From: JBMOUD01 sp049319665 | Lineage (GTDB): Bacteria; Pseudomonadota; Gammaproteobacteria; Enterobacterales; Enterobacteriaceae | DNA length: 64,000 nt | Direction of reading: 5' to 3' | NCBI RefSeq assembly: GCF_049319665.1 | Contig: NZ_JBMOUD010000019.1 | Location: forward strand, 10,410-74,409 | Shown: positions 25,536 through 33,667 of the stretch, piece by piece | Position numbering within the stretch: the stretch's first letter is position 1 | Layout of the letters: each line of letters starts with the position of its first letter | The notes under the pieces: model-generated | Told to the model about the DNA's origin: nothing | Databases searched by the model: none | Seen by the model: the letters and a program-made list of their open reading frames with translations, nothing else | Made by a program: the position numbers and the translations under genes

Positions 25536-26411
25536 CTATTGTGGCCACTTCATCTCGCCCTTGAGGACTTTTGCACTTAGCTCCAATGAGCTGTCGTCTT
25601 TAAGATTTGGATAGGCGGCTTTCATAGCGGCGATCAGCGCTTTTGAGTCTTTAGCCTTCGGCAGTTCTTTCTCTAATCTCAGTAGGTATTTTTTTGTGGC
25701 GGTAACGGATGCCAGACTCTGTGAGGCGCCTGGTAAGAAGTGCCCAGGAACTACCCATTCTGGTTTGAGCCAGGCAATTTGATCCAGCGAGGTCAGCCAC
25801 TGATTGCGTTCGGTTTGGGTTTGCGTATCAGCAACCCAAGGATGAATATTATCACCATCAACCAGTACGCCACCGATTACCGCTTTCAACCCCGGTACCC
25901 ACAGGAAGGTTCTTGCTGGGGAAACGCCTTTTATCTCTAAGCGGTTGCCTTCTAAGTGCAGCGTTTTGCCTTGCACTGGAGTAGGGACAATAATCTCTTT
26001 CGGTGCGTTATCACCGAGTTTTGGACCCCAGAACGCTAATTTTTCTTTCTTGGTTTGATTAATTAAGTCGATGGTGGCTTGGGTTGCCAGAATTTTTGCC
26101 TCGGGGAAGGCTTTATGTAGCGTTTCCAGACCAAAATAGAAATCAGGATCTGACTGGCTAATATAAATAGTGGTGAGGTTTTTACCGGTCGCCTTAATTT
26201 TGTCTACCAGGATTTGAGCATCATTACGCTGGAATTGCGCATCGATGAGCATGACGTTTTTATTGCCGCTAATAATCTCAGACGAGACGGGGAATATACT
26301 CTTCTCGCCCGGGTTATAAACTTCCATGGTCAATTTAGCTGGTTTTTCAGCGGCGTGAGCTGTGCCGAAAAAAAGGCTGAGAGCAGTCAAACCCGTCAGG
26401 AGTAAGCGCAT
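25536..26411 (-). CDS. Periplasmic MBL-fold protein with degenerate metal motif
   Basis: 291 residues. A clear signal peptide (1-20, cleavage after AHA) indicates periplasmic location. The metallo-beta-lactamase fold is recognisable: strand NVMLIDAQFQRNDAQILVDK, then the loop that normally reads HxHxDH, here SQSDPDF (85-91), so H is replaced by Q86, D88 and F91 while D90 is kept. A later PGH (about residue 219) retains the third metal ligand region. Some distant MBL relatives carry this variant. Enzyme activity is therefore doubtful, or the metal site is altered. A LysR-type regulator is divergent, 119 bp away, and is the likely controller. Confidence 0.82.
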   Translation of the reverse strand: MRLLLTGLTALSLFFGTAHAAEKPAKLTMEVYNPGEKSIFPVSSEIISGNKNVMLIDAQFQRNDAQILVDKIKATGKNLTTIYISQSDPDFYFGLETLHKAFPEAKILATQATIDLINQTKKEKLAFWGPKLGDNAPKEIIVPTPVQGKTLHLEGNRLEIKGVSPARTFLWVPGLKAVIGGVLVDGDNIHPWVADTQTQTERNQWLTSLDQIAWLKPEWVVPGHFLPGASQSLASVTATKKYLLRLEKELPKAKDSKALIAAMKAAYPNLKDDSSLELSAKVLKGEMKWPQ

Positions 26412-26530
26412 AAGAATTTCCTTAGAAAAGTAAAATAATTACAAGATGTAACTACTATAGGTTGCATCTTCCGTAAGAAAAACCAGATAATGCGCAACTG
26501 TTTGTTGCATAAATCGGACGAATTAATATC

Positions 26531-27442
26531 GTGGATAGAGTTACCGCAGCAGAGGTTTTTGTCGCTATTGTTGAGCGCGGCAGTATGGTTGGTGCTGCCG
26601 AGTACCTGAATATGTCGCGTGCCATGGTGACGCGCTATCTTTCTGAAATGGAAAAATGGTCAGGTGCGCGGCTATTACATCGTACTACACGCAAGCTTGG
26701 GTTGACCGATGCGGGCGAAAATACCTTGATCCGCTGCCGCAAACTTTTGCAAGTTACTGCTGAAATGCACAGTGTGGCGGATAATGGCCTGGAGGCCTTG
26801 CGCGGATTACTCCGCTTGAGTTGCTCGCAATCTTTGGCGCAGGGGGTTGTGGTGGCTGCGGTTACCGAGTTTTTACGCCGTCATCCTCAAGTTTCTATCG
26901 ATCTGCAATTAGAAAATCGCACCATCAATTTAGTCGAAGAGCGTATCGATTTAGCGTTGCGTATCACCAATGAGTTAGATCCGAATCTTATCGCTCGCCC
27001 ACTGGCCGAATGCTGTTCGGTGCTCTGCGCGGCGCCGGCTTATTTAGCCGCTCATGGTACGCCACGAGAATTATCAGAGCTCTCTTTGCATAATTGCCTG
27101 ACTTATTCTTACTTCAATAAGAGTCTTTGGTATTTCGAACGTGATGGCAAAAATGTTGCGGTACCTGTCAGTGGTAATCTCAGCGCCAATGAATCGCTAT
27201 TTTTATTATCGGCAGCAATAGAAGGGGCCGGTATTGTCTGTCAGCCACGTTATTCTGCTGCTCCGCTTATTGCCAGCGGCCAATTACAACAGGTACTCCC
27301 CGACTGGCAGCCGAAAAAAATGGGTATCTATGCCATTTATTCTACCCGTCGGCAAATGCCTGCCACGTTGCGCAGCCTGTTAGATTTCTTAGTTGAATGG
27401 TTCAATCAGCATCCGCGTTGGCTATCGCTGGTGGCGGAGTAA
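26531..27442 (+). CDS. LysR-family transcriptional regulator
   Basis: 303 residues. The N-terminal winged helix-turn-helix (about 1-60) reads TAAEVFVAIVERGSMVGAAE and MSRAMVTRYLSEMEKWSGARL, with LLHRTTRKLGLTDAG closing it, the hallmark of the AaeR/PecT-like branch. The substrate-binding domain follows (about 90-290). The ATG/GTG start is at 26531. It is divergent from the MBL-fold gene with 119 bp between them, the classic layout for a LysR regulator and its target. The effector ligand is unknown. Confidence 0.88.
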   Translation: MDRVTAAEVFVAIVERGSMVGAAEYLNMSRAMVTRYLSEMEKWSGARLLHRTTRKLGLTDAGENTLIRCRKLLQVTAEMHSVADNGLEALRGLLRLSCSQSLAQGVVVAAVTEFLRRHPQVSIDLQLENRTINLVEERIDLALRITNELDPNLIARPLAECCSVLCAAPAYLAAHGTPRELSELSLHNCLTYSYFNKSLWYFERDGKNVAVPVSGNLSANESLFLLSAAIEGAGIVCQPRYSAAPLIASGQLQQVLPDWQPKKMGIYAIYSTRRQMPATLRSLLDFLVEWFNQHPRWLSLVAE

Positions 27443-27816
27443 TCTTCTTATCTATTATCCGCCATACTTGAGTTTTATTGGGGATACATTTTTAAACATA
27501 TTAACAAATACTTTGGCTTCAATTAGTTAGCATGAGAATTTATTTAGTTCTGTTTTGTGCCTGCGATGTTCACTAGCTATTTACCGAAAAAACATGCTAA
27601 ATCTGACGTTAATGTCAGCTTAATAAATACACATAAACTTTATGGATAAATTATTTCCTTGCTGATGTTTCGTATCCTGCCATTTCCACCTTTCTGTATT
27701 AACACGCGTTTGACCTATTGCTTAATAGGCCAGCGGTTATTTGTTTTTAACGACAGCGATTTCACCCCATAACGCTATTACAATGGTGAAAGAGGTTGCC
27801 AAAACTGGGAGTCAGT
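27443..27816. other. Intergenic region with a palindrome upstream of the MFS gene
   Basis: About 370 bp without a gene. It holds one perfect dyad, CCTATT-gctt-AATAGG at 27714-27729, about 90 bp upstream of the MFS start, a possible operator. Nothing else was recognised. Confidence 0.4.
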
Positions 27817-28998
27817 ATGTCTGCTTCAACTGCGCCTGCTGCAAAAATGCCTATATCGCTATTGGCATTGGCGTTAAGTGCATTTGCTATCGGTACCACC
27901 GAATTTGTGATTATGGGCCTGTTACCTAATGTGGCTTTAGATTTGCACGTTAGTATCCCATTAGCCGGATGGCTAATCAGTGGTTATGCGCTTGGGGTAG
28001 CCATTGGCGCACCGATCATGGCGGTGTTGACAGCGAAGCTGCCACGCAAAATAACGCTGTTGTTGCTGATGGTGATTTTTATCGTCGGTAATGTGATGTG
28101 TGCGTTTTCTTATAGCTACGGTTTCTTGATGCTGGCACGGGTGATCACCGCGCTATGTCACGGTGCATTCTTTGGTATTGGTGCAGTGGTTGCGGCTAAT
28201 CTGGTGGCCCCGAATCGCCGAGCTTCAGCCGTAGCTTTGATGTTCACCGGCTTAACGCTGGCTAACGTATTGGGCGTACCTTTAGGCACGGCACTTGGAC
28301 AGGCTCTGGGCTGGCGTTCGACGTTCTGGGCAGTGAGTCTTATCGGTATTGTGTCGCTATTCGCACTATATAAAAATCTGCCGGATAAAAAAGAAGAAGA
28401 CGCGACCGATCTGCGTAAAGAGATCGCGGCGCTGGCAAGCGTTGGCTTATGGCTGTCACTGTCTATCACCATGTTATTCTCAGCCGCGATGTTTGCCATG
28501 TTTACCTACATTGCACCGATGCTGACTGATATTACGGGTATTACTCCGCACGGCGTCAGTTGGACCTTACTCTTGATTGGCGTGGGATTGACGGTTGGTA
28601 ATGTGCTGGGAGGACGCTTGGCAGACTGGCGTTTAGGGACTTCACTGACCCTAATCTTCGTCTTTATTACGGTGTTTTCCTCGCTATTTAGCTGGACCAG
28701 CGTGCATGTGATTAGCGCAGAGATTACGCTATTTATTTGGGCTATGGTTGCCTTCGCCGCAGTGCCTGCGCTACAGATTAACGTGGTGATTTATGGTAAG
28801 AACGCGCCGAATTTGGTTTCAACGCTAAACATTGCTGCCTTTAACGTTGGTAATGCGTTAGGCGCCTGGGTTGGCGGCGTTGTTATTGCTAGTGGAATGG
28901 GCCTGGCAACCGTGCCGCTGGCTGCCGGGGCGTTGGCTTTCCTGGGCTTTATTTTGTGTGCCATCACCTTCCGTCGTGCGGCGCGTAAAAAGGCTTAA
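27817..28998 (+). CDS. MFS drug/sugar exporter, AraJ/YdhP-like DHA1 family
   Basis: 393 residues from ATG 27817, chosen because GGGAG lies six bases upstream; a TTG at 27796 is in frame but has no ribosome-binding site. Twelve membrane helices. Motif A-like GAPIMAVLTAKLPRKITLLL (loop 2-3) and the N-terminal family stretch ALSAFAIGTTEFVIMGLLP, shared by the AraJ/YdhP/SotB-like DHA1 exporters. The product should be an inner-membrane proton antiporter; the substrate is not predictable. It is convergent with lysR downstream, separated by 8 bp. Confidence 0.88.
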   Translation: MSASTAPAAKMPISLLALALSAFAIGTTEFVIMGLLPNVALDLHVSIPLAGWLISGYALGVAIGAPIMAVLTAKLPRKITLLLLMVIFIVGNVMCAFSYSYGFLMLARVITALCHGAFFGIGAVVAANLVAPNRRASAVALMFTGLTLANVLGVPLGTALGQALGWRSTFWAVSLIGIVSLFALYKNLPDKKEEDATDLRKEIAALASVGLWLSLSITMLFSAAMFAMFTYIAPMLTDITGITPHGVSWTLLLIGVGLTVGNVLGGRLADWRLGTSLTLIFVFITVFSSLFSWTSVHVISAEITLFIWAMVAFAAVPALQINVVIYGKNAPNLVSTLNIAAFNVGNALGAWVGGVVIASGMGLATVPLAAGALAFLGFILCAITFRRAARKKA

Positions 28999-29006
28999 GT
29001 CTATTT

Positions 29007-29963
29007 TCAGCAGGCGAGGGCAGCATCAAGCCGCTGCGGAAAACGCCTCGCCTGCTGCTGACAATGCTCAATAAAGGTCGATACCAGCTCTGAAGCTGGG
29101 CGATGCAGTGGCCTTATCAGACTCACGGTAAAAGGTACCTGCTCGCTAAATTCCCGCACTACAATCCCCGTTTTTTTCGACAATTGGCCGTCTGTTACCC
29201 CTCTTTCTGCATAGTCTAATGCGGTAAGTGGGTTAACAATTGATATACCTACGCCTTGCGCCACCATGCTGCAAATTGACGATGCGCTGTGTGTTTCCAT
29301 GACCTGGCGCCGTAAGATACCGCGTTCGCTAAATAACGTATCAAGGAGTTGGCGGTAGCTATCGGTCGCAGACAAGCTAATAAAGTTTTCGCCCTGAAAA
29401 TCGGCAGGCGACAGGCGGGTTTTCTGCGCTAATGGGTGATCGGCTGGCAGAACACAGACTTCATTTAAGGTCAGCAAGGCTTGCCGCTCAGTGCCCGCTG
29501 GCGTGTGGCTGTTTTCTGTAATGCCCAGATCATAACGCTGCGCCGACAGCCACTCTTCAAGCAGCGGAGATTCTTGCGGAATAATGTTAAAGCTGACATC
29601 GGGATAGCTATCGAGAAAGGGCTTACAGATAACAGGCAGCAGTGATTGGCTAAATACCGGCAAGCAGGCAATCGATAATTGAGCCTGTTCAAACTGACGA
29701 ATACCTTGGGCGGCACTGATAATGCGGTCCAGCCCATAATAGGAACGTTGTACTTCTTCAAACAGCCGTAAACCTTGCGCGGTAGGATAAAGTCGTCCTT
29801 TTACTCGTTCAAAGAGCTGTAAATTTAGCAGTTTCTCAAAGCGAGCCAGCTCACGGCTGACGGTGGGTTGTGAAGTTTGCAGCAGCGCGGCTGCCTCGGT
29901 CAGGTTACCGGCAGTCATCACGGCATGGAAAATCTCAATATGGCGCAGGGAAATGGTCGACAT
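29007..29963 (-). CDS. lysR: LysR, transcriptional activator of lysA
   Basis: 318 residues from ATG 29963, which matches the E. coli start (ISLRHIEIFHAVMTAGNLTE); in-frame starts further upstream are not needed. The DNA-binding part reads TSQPTVSRELARFEKLLNL. The ligand-binding domain contains LSIACLPVFSQSLLP and QESPLLEEWLSAQRYDLG, both near-identical to E. coli LysR. Near the C-terminus it has about 11 extra residues (around VTDGQLSKKTG) compared with E. coli. It is divergent from lysA with 189 bp between, as in E. coli, where LysR activates lysA when diaminopimelate is present and lysine absent. The identification is firm. Confidence 0.95.
   Translation of the reverse strand: MSTISLRHIEIFHAVMTAGNLTEAAALLQTSQPTVSRELARFEKLLNLQLFERVKGRLYPTAQGLRLFEEVQRSYYGLDRIISAAQGIRQFEQAQLSIACLPVFSQSLLPVICKPFLDSYPDVSFNIIPQESPLLEEWLSAQRYDLGITENSHTPAGTERQALLTLNEVCVLPADHPLAQKTRLSPADFQGENFISLSATDSYRQLLDTLFSERGILRRQVMETHSASSICSMVAQGVGISIVNPLTALDYAERGVTDGQLSKKTGIVVREFSEQVPFTVSLIRPLHRPASELVSTFIEHCQQQARRFPQRLDAALAC
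29008..29057. terminator. Long hairpin at the convergent MFS/lysR ends
   Basis: A perfect 12-bp inverted repeat, CAGCAGGCGAGG (29008-29019) and CCTCGCCTGCTG (29046-29057), with a smaller GCAGC/GCTGC pair in the loop. It overlaps the last codons of lysR and lies 10 bp past the MFS stop. There is no T-tract, so termination is uncertain. Confidence 0.4.
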
Positions 29964-30152
29964 GGTGACACCGTTAGGCTGGGCAGCTAAAGCCATATCA
30001 TAAATGAATAGATACTGGCTAAATAGATATTTTATCCCCGAATTTTCGCCGGGCATAATGACGCTATTGTTGCCATGCTTGTCGACTCGAACAAACAGTT
30101 GTTCTGAACAAGCCGTTGGCCTGAACGAATTAGCCTTTGATCGGAGATTTCC

Positions 30153-31424
30153 ATGCCTTTTGCCTTAAACGATACCCGTACAGCGCTGAATGCCGCCAAT
30201 CTTCTGGCATTATCCCAACAATATGGTTGTCCGGTGTGGGCCTATGACGCTGAAATTATCAAACAGCGTATTAGTCAGTTGCGTCAGTTTGATGTGATTC
30301 GTTTTGCACAGAAGGCCTGCTCTAACATCCATATTCTGCGTTTGATGCGTGAACAAGGTGTGCGGGTTGATTCGGTGTCGCTGGGCGAAATAGAACGTGC
30401 GCTGCTGGCCGGTTTCCAGCCGGGAGTTCAGGCTGATGGCAGTAGCGAAATCGTCTTTACCGCTGATTTACTCGATCGTCCAACATTGCAGCGTGTCACT
30501 GATTTAGGCATTCCGGTTAACGCTGGTTCTATCGATATGCTTGAGCAAATTGGCCGTCAAAAAGCGGGTCATCCGGTGTGGCTGCGTGTTAATCCAGGTT
30601 TCGGCCACGGCCATAGCCAAAAAACCAATACCGGCGGTGAAAACAGCAAGCACGGTATTTGGTATGCCGATTTGCCAAAAGCGCTTGCCGAGATTAAGCG
30701 CTATCAGCTCAAACTGGTTGGTATTCATATGCATATTGGCTCCGGTGTGGATTATCAACATCTGGAGCAGGTGTGTGATGCGATGGTCAATCAAGTGATT
30801 GAATTAGGGCAAGATATCGAAGCCATTTCTGCGGGTGGTGGTTTGTCTACGCCATATCATTTTGGCGCTGAGACTATTGATACCGCGCATTATTATGGTT
30901 TATGGAATGGCGCGCGCGAACGAATTGCTGCGCATTTGGGGCATCCGGTCGCGCTAGAAATCGAACCAGGTCGCTTCCTGGTTGCCGAGTCTGGTGCGTT
31001 GGTGGCCCAAGTACGTGCGATTAAAGAGATGGGCAGCCGTCATTTTGTGTTAGTCGATGCAGGCTTTAATGATTTGATGCGCCCGGCGCTATATGGCAGT
31101 TACCACCATATCTCTTTGCTGCCAGCTGATGGACGTGATATTAGCAGCGAAACTCAGCGTGAATCGGTGATTGCTGGGCCGCTGTGTGAATCAGGCGATG
31201 TCTTTACCCAGCAAGAGGGCGGTGCGGTGGAGACACGCTTATTAGGCGAAGTGAAAATCGATGATCTCTTGGTGTTCCACGATACCGGTGCTTATGGCGC
31301 CACCATGTCATCGAACTACAACAGCCGTCCATTGTTACCTGAAGTGCTGTTTGAACAGGGTGTGGCTCGCCAAATTCGCCGTCGCCAAACCATCGAAGAA
31401 CTACTGGCTTTAGAACAATTCTAA
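30153..31424 (+). CDS. lysA: Diaminopimelate decarboxylase
   Basis: The last enzyme of lysine synthesis: PLP-dependent decarboxylation of meso-diaminopimelate to L-lysine, cytosolic. 423 residues against 420 in E. coli. The PLP lysine is K54 in FAQKACSNIHILRLM. The glycine-rich phosphate-binding loop is SAGGGLSTPY (about 229-238), HIGSGVDY is at about 195, EIEPGRFLVAESG at about 270, and the active-site CESGDVF at about 349. The signature HGHSQKTNTGGENSKHGIW is strongly conserved. It is preceded by CGGAGA at ribosome-binding distance and divergent from lysR. Confidence 0.98.
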   Translation: MPFALNDTRTALNAANLLALSQQYGCPVWAYDAEIIKQRISQLRQFDVIRFAQKACSNIHILRLMREQGVRVDSVSLGEIERALLAGFQPGVQADGSSEIVFTADLLDRPTLQRVTDLGIPVNAGSIDMLEQIGRQKAGHPVWLRVNPGFGHGHSQKTNTGGENSKHGIWYADLPKALAEIKRYQLKLVGIHMHIGSGVDYQHLEQVCDAMVNQVIELGQDIEAISAGGGLSTPYHFGAETIDTAHYYGLWNGARERIAAHLGHPVALEIEPGRFLVAESGALVAQVRAIKEMGSRHFVLVDAGFNDLMRPALYGSYHHISLLPADGRDISSETQRESVIAGPLCESGDVFTQQEGGAVETRLLGEVKIDDLLVFHDTGAYGATMSSNYNSRPLLPEVLFEQGVARQIRRRQTIEELLALEQF

Positions 31425-31434
31425 GGCTCTACTA

Positions 31435-31464
31435 ACCGAGGCTGATGTTCCTGTCAGTCTCGGT
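31435..31464. terminator. Hairpin between convergent lysA and galR
   Basis: An 11-bp stem ACCGAGGCTGA (31435-31445) / TCAGTCTCGGT (31454-31464) with one G-T pair. It overlaps the galR stop region. It has no T-tract on either strand, so it may be a weak or factor-assisted terminator. Confidence 0.4.
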
Positions 31465-32458
31465 GATTAGCAACTGAATGACGTCTTACTAATGTCGGGC
31501 TGAACATATGGGTCGTTTCTGGCAGACGTTTTTTGTGTGCCAATGCTAAAGCCAATAGTGCGGCCTGATTTGCCATGGCGACTATTGGATAGCGAATAGT
31601 GGTCAGGCGAGGGCGCAGATAGCGCGAGATAAGCACATCATCAAAGCCGACGAGCGAAATCTGTCCCGGCACATCAATACCGTTATCGCTGAGAACTGAC
31701 AATGCACCAGCGGCCATTGAGTCGTTATAGCAAACAACCGCGGTAAAGTTTTTCCCCTGACCAAGCAACTCGGTCATCGCTTTTTCTCCGCCGACTTCAT
31801 CTGGTTCACCGTAAGCGACCAAGCGTTCTTCTAAGCTTATGCCGTGTTCTTGCAGAGCATCAATATGGCCCTGATAGCGGTCTTTTACGTCAGAAATTGA
31901 GTGGTTTGAGCAGATAATGGCGATACGTTGATGACCATGTTGCAGCAAATGGCGTGTAGCCAGCCAGCCGCCATAACGGTCATCAAGTGCGATACAACGT
32001 TGCTCAAAACCGGGCAGGGTTCGATTAATTAATACCATGCCAGGGATCTCAGTCATCAGATTAGTCAGCTCTTGTTCTGGCAACATTTTGGCATGTACCA
32101 CCAACGCGGCGCAGCGGTGGCGGATTAACTGCTCTATCGCCTGACGCTCTCTATCAATGTTGTGATAGCTATTGCCGATCAACAAAAAATTGCCGGTGTT
32201 GTAGGCCACTTTTTCGACCGCTTTTACCATCACCCCGAAAAATGGATCCGAAACATCAGCAACCACTAACCCTAATGTTTCTGTTGATTGCTGCGCTAAC
32301 GCCCGGGCATTGGCGTTAGGGTGATATTGCAGCTCCTGCATGGCATTAGATACCGCCAGGCGTGAATTTTCGCTCGCTTTTGGCGAGTTGTTGATCACCC
32401 GTGAAACCGTTGCTACTGAAACACCGGCCAGCCGAGCGACATCCTTTATCGTAGCCAT
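31454..32458 (-). CDS. galR: GalR, galactose operon repressor (LacI family)
   Basis: 334 residues from ATG 32458, where the product begins MATIKDVARLAGVSVATVSR exactly as in E. coli GalR; an upstream in-frame start would add an implausible tail. The helix-turn-helix plus hinge (NNSPKASENSRLAV, YHPNANARALAQQ) is nearly identical to E. coli. The core sugar-binding domain has GLVVADVSDPFFGVMVKAVE, CAALVVHAKMLPEQEL and the end FSPTLVRRHSVAN. It represses galactose transport and catabolism genes and releases on binding galactose. An operator-like palindrome lies 24 bp upstream, suggesting autoregulation. Confidence 0.96.
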   Translation of the reverse strand: MATIKDVARLAGVSVATVSRVINNSPKASENSRLAVSNAMQELQYHPNANARALAQQSTETLGLVVADVSDPFFGVMVKAVEKVAYNTGNFLLIGNSYHNIDRERQAIEQLIRHRCAALVVHAKMLPEQELTNLMTEIPGMVLINRTLPGFEQRCIALDDRYGGWLATRHLLQHGHQRIAIICSNHSISDVKDRYQGHIDALQEHGISLEERLVAYGEPDEVGGEKAMTELLGQGKNFTAVVCYNDSMAAGALSVLSDNGIDVPGQISLVGFDDVLISRYLRPRLTTIRYPIVAMANQAALLALALAHKKRLPETTHMFSPTLVRRHSVANHRD

Positions 32459-32481
32459 AAATAATCCATCACTTTGTTTGG

Positions 32482-32493
32482 GTAAACGTTTAC
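32482..32493. promoter_or_regulatory. GalR/LacI-family operator upstream of galR
   Basis: A perfect 12-bp palindrome GTAAACGTTTAC with the central CG typical of LacI/GalR-family operators (the gal operators share GTAANCGNTTAC). It is 24 bp upstream of the galR ATG, so autorepression is likely. Confidence 0.7.
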
Positions 32494-32629
32494 ATAGCCC
32501 GTTAGTTTTGCGGAAAAATACACGCTCCGCAAGGGACAGCGATCGCAACTTTTAAAATGAAAATCTGCTACCGCTAGAAAAGACGCAAATTGCTAATTTT
32601 TCAGCTGTTTCCTTGACAAACTTCTACTA

Positions 32630-33517
32630 TTATTCTGATTCGTAGCGGCCATAAATTTGCTGCATTTGCTCAACAATATTGAGCAATTCCGCCCCCGCCC
32701 CAGGTTTCCACAGTGCGACCATCGGATGAAGCAATCCACGTTGCCCTAATTCGGTATCCCATTGCACGACCTGTGGAGATTGTTGCGGCTGTAAATGGGT
32801 AGGTAAAAACGCCCAACCTTGCCCCAAAGCCAGTAAGGATTGTAACAATGCCAGCTCATTGACGATCTGAATATGATCGGAAATCTGCAGGCGTTTAGCC
32901 ATTGGATCTGGCAAGTGTCTAAAGGGCATAAGCTGCATGCTGGAGGCCAGTGACAACAGCGGAACCGGTGTTGAGGTGGGGAAAAATCCCTCGCGGGCAT
33001 ACGCGGCAAATTCAATAGCGCCGACGGCACGCCATTTAAACTTTTCACTGATTGAACGGTTAACGGCCTGATAGATCCCCATATCGGCGTTTCCCTTTTC
33101 TAAAGCTAACTCAGCATCAGCCCGTTCCATCATTAATAAATCGAGCCGAATCCCTTGCTGGTGTAAGGCTTGGGTTAGTTCTACTAAGAAGGGACGCGGT
33201 GTGAAAGGGTCATAGCATAAGGTGAGTTGTTGACTGACTTGCTGTGGGATCTGCTCAGCTAATAAATTAAAGGCTTCTGCTTCTTGTAGAAATAAACGAG
33301 CCTGACGATAGAGGCGCTGGCCTGCGGCGGTAAGTTGTAACGGGCGAGTGCTGCGATCAAACAGCGCATAACCGAGGTCTAATTCTAAATACTCGATCAA
33401 TTCGCTGACGGTAGTGCGATCTTTTCTTAATCGTTTAGCCGCCTGCGTCAAATTGCCTGCTTCGCAGACGCTGGTGAAGGCTTCAATTTGTGCCAATGAA
33501 AACCGTATTTGCGCCAT
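32630..33517 (-). CDS. LysR-family transcriptional regulator, divergent from the acylase gene
   Basis: 295 residues. Helix-turn-helix: SLAQIEAFTSVCEAGNLTQA, KRLRKDRTTVSELIEYLELD and LFDRSTRPLQLTAAG (about 6-66). The effector domain follows at about 88-290, with the motif LTLCYDPFTPRPFLVELTQA at its start. The ATG at 33517 lies 150 bp from the divergent choloylglycine hydrolase-family gene, which makes that gene its likely target. It is not in the corresponding E. coli locus. The ligand is unknown. Confidence 0.87.
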   Translation of the reverse strand: MAQIRFSLAQIEAFTSVCEAGNLTQAAKRLRKDRTTVSELIEYLELDLGYALFDRSTRPLQLTAAGQRLYRQARLFLQEAEAFNLLAEQIPQQVSQQLTLCYDPFTPRPFLVELTQALHQQGIRLDLLMMERADAELALEKGNADMGIYQAVNRSISEKFKWRAVGAIEFAAYAREGFFPTSTPVPLLSLASSMQLMPFRHLPDPMAKRLQISDHIQIVNELALLQSLLALGQGWAFLPTHLQPQQSPQVVQWDTELGQRGLLHPMVALWKPGAGAELLNIVEQMQQIYGRYESE

Positions 33518-33544
33518 CTTTTCCTATTCGCTCCTTGAATTTTT

Positions 33545-33563
33545 ACGGGGGGATTTCCCCCGT
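33545..33563. promoter_or_regulatory. GC-rich dyad between divergent lysR-type and acylase genes
   Basis: Perfect dyad ACGGGGG-gattt-CCCCCGT. It lies 28 bp upstream of the regulator start and about 105 bp upstream of the acylase start. It could be a regulator site or a leader hairpin. Confidence 0.35.
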
Positions 33564-33667
33564 TAATGCACTCTAACAGAGGCGATTGTCGCTTTACTAT
33601 CGCTGCATTGAAAAGCGGTGGCAATGAACATGCCCTGCATAGGACAGTGAAAAAATAAGGAAGCAAT

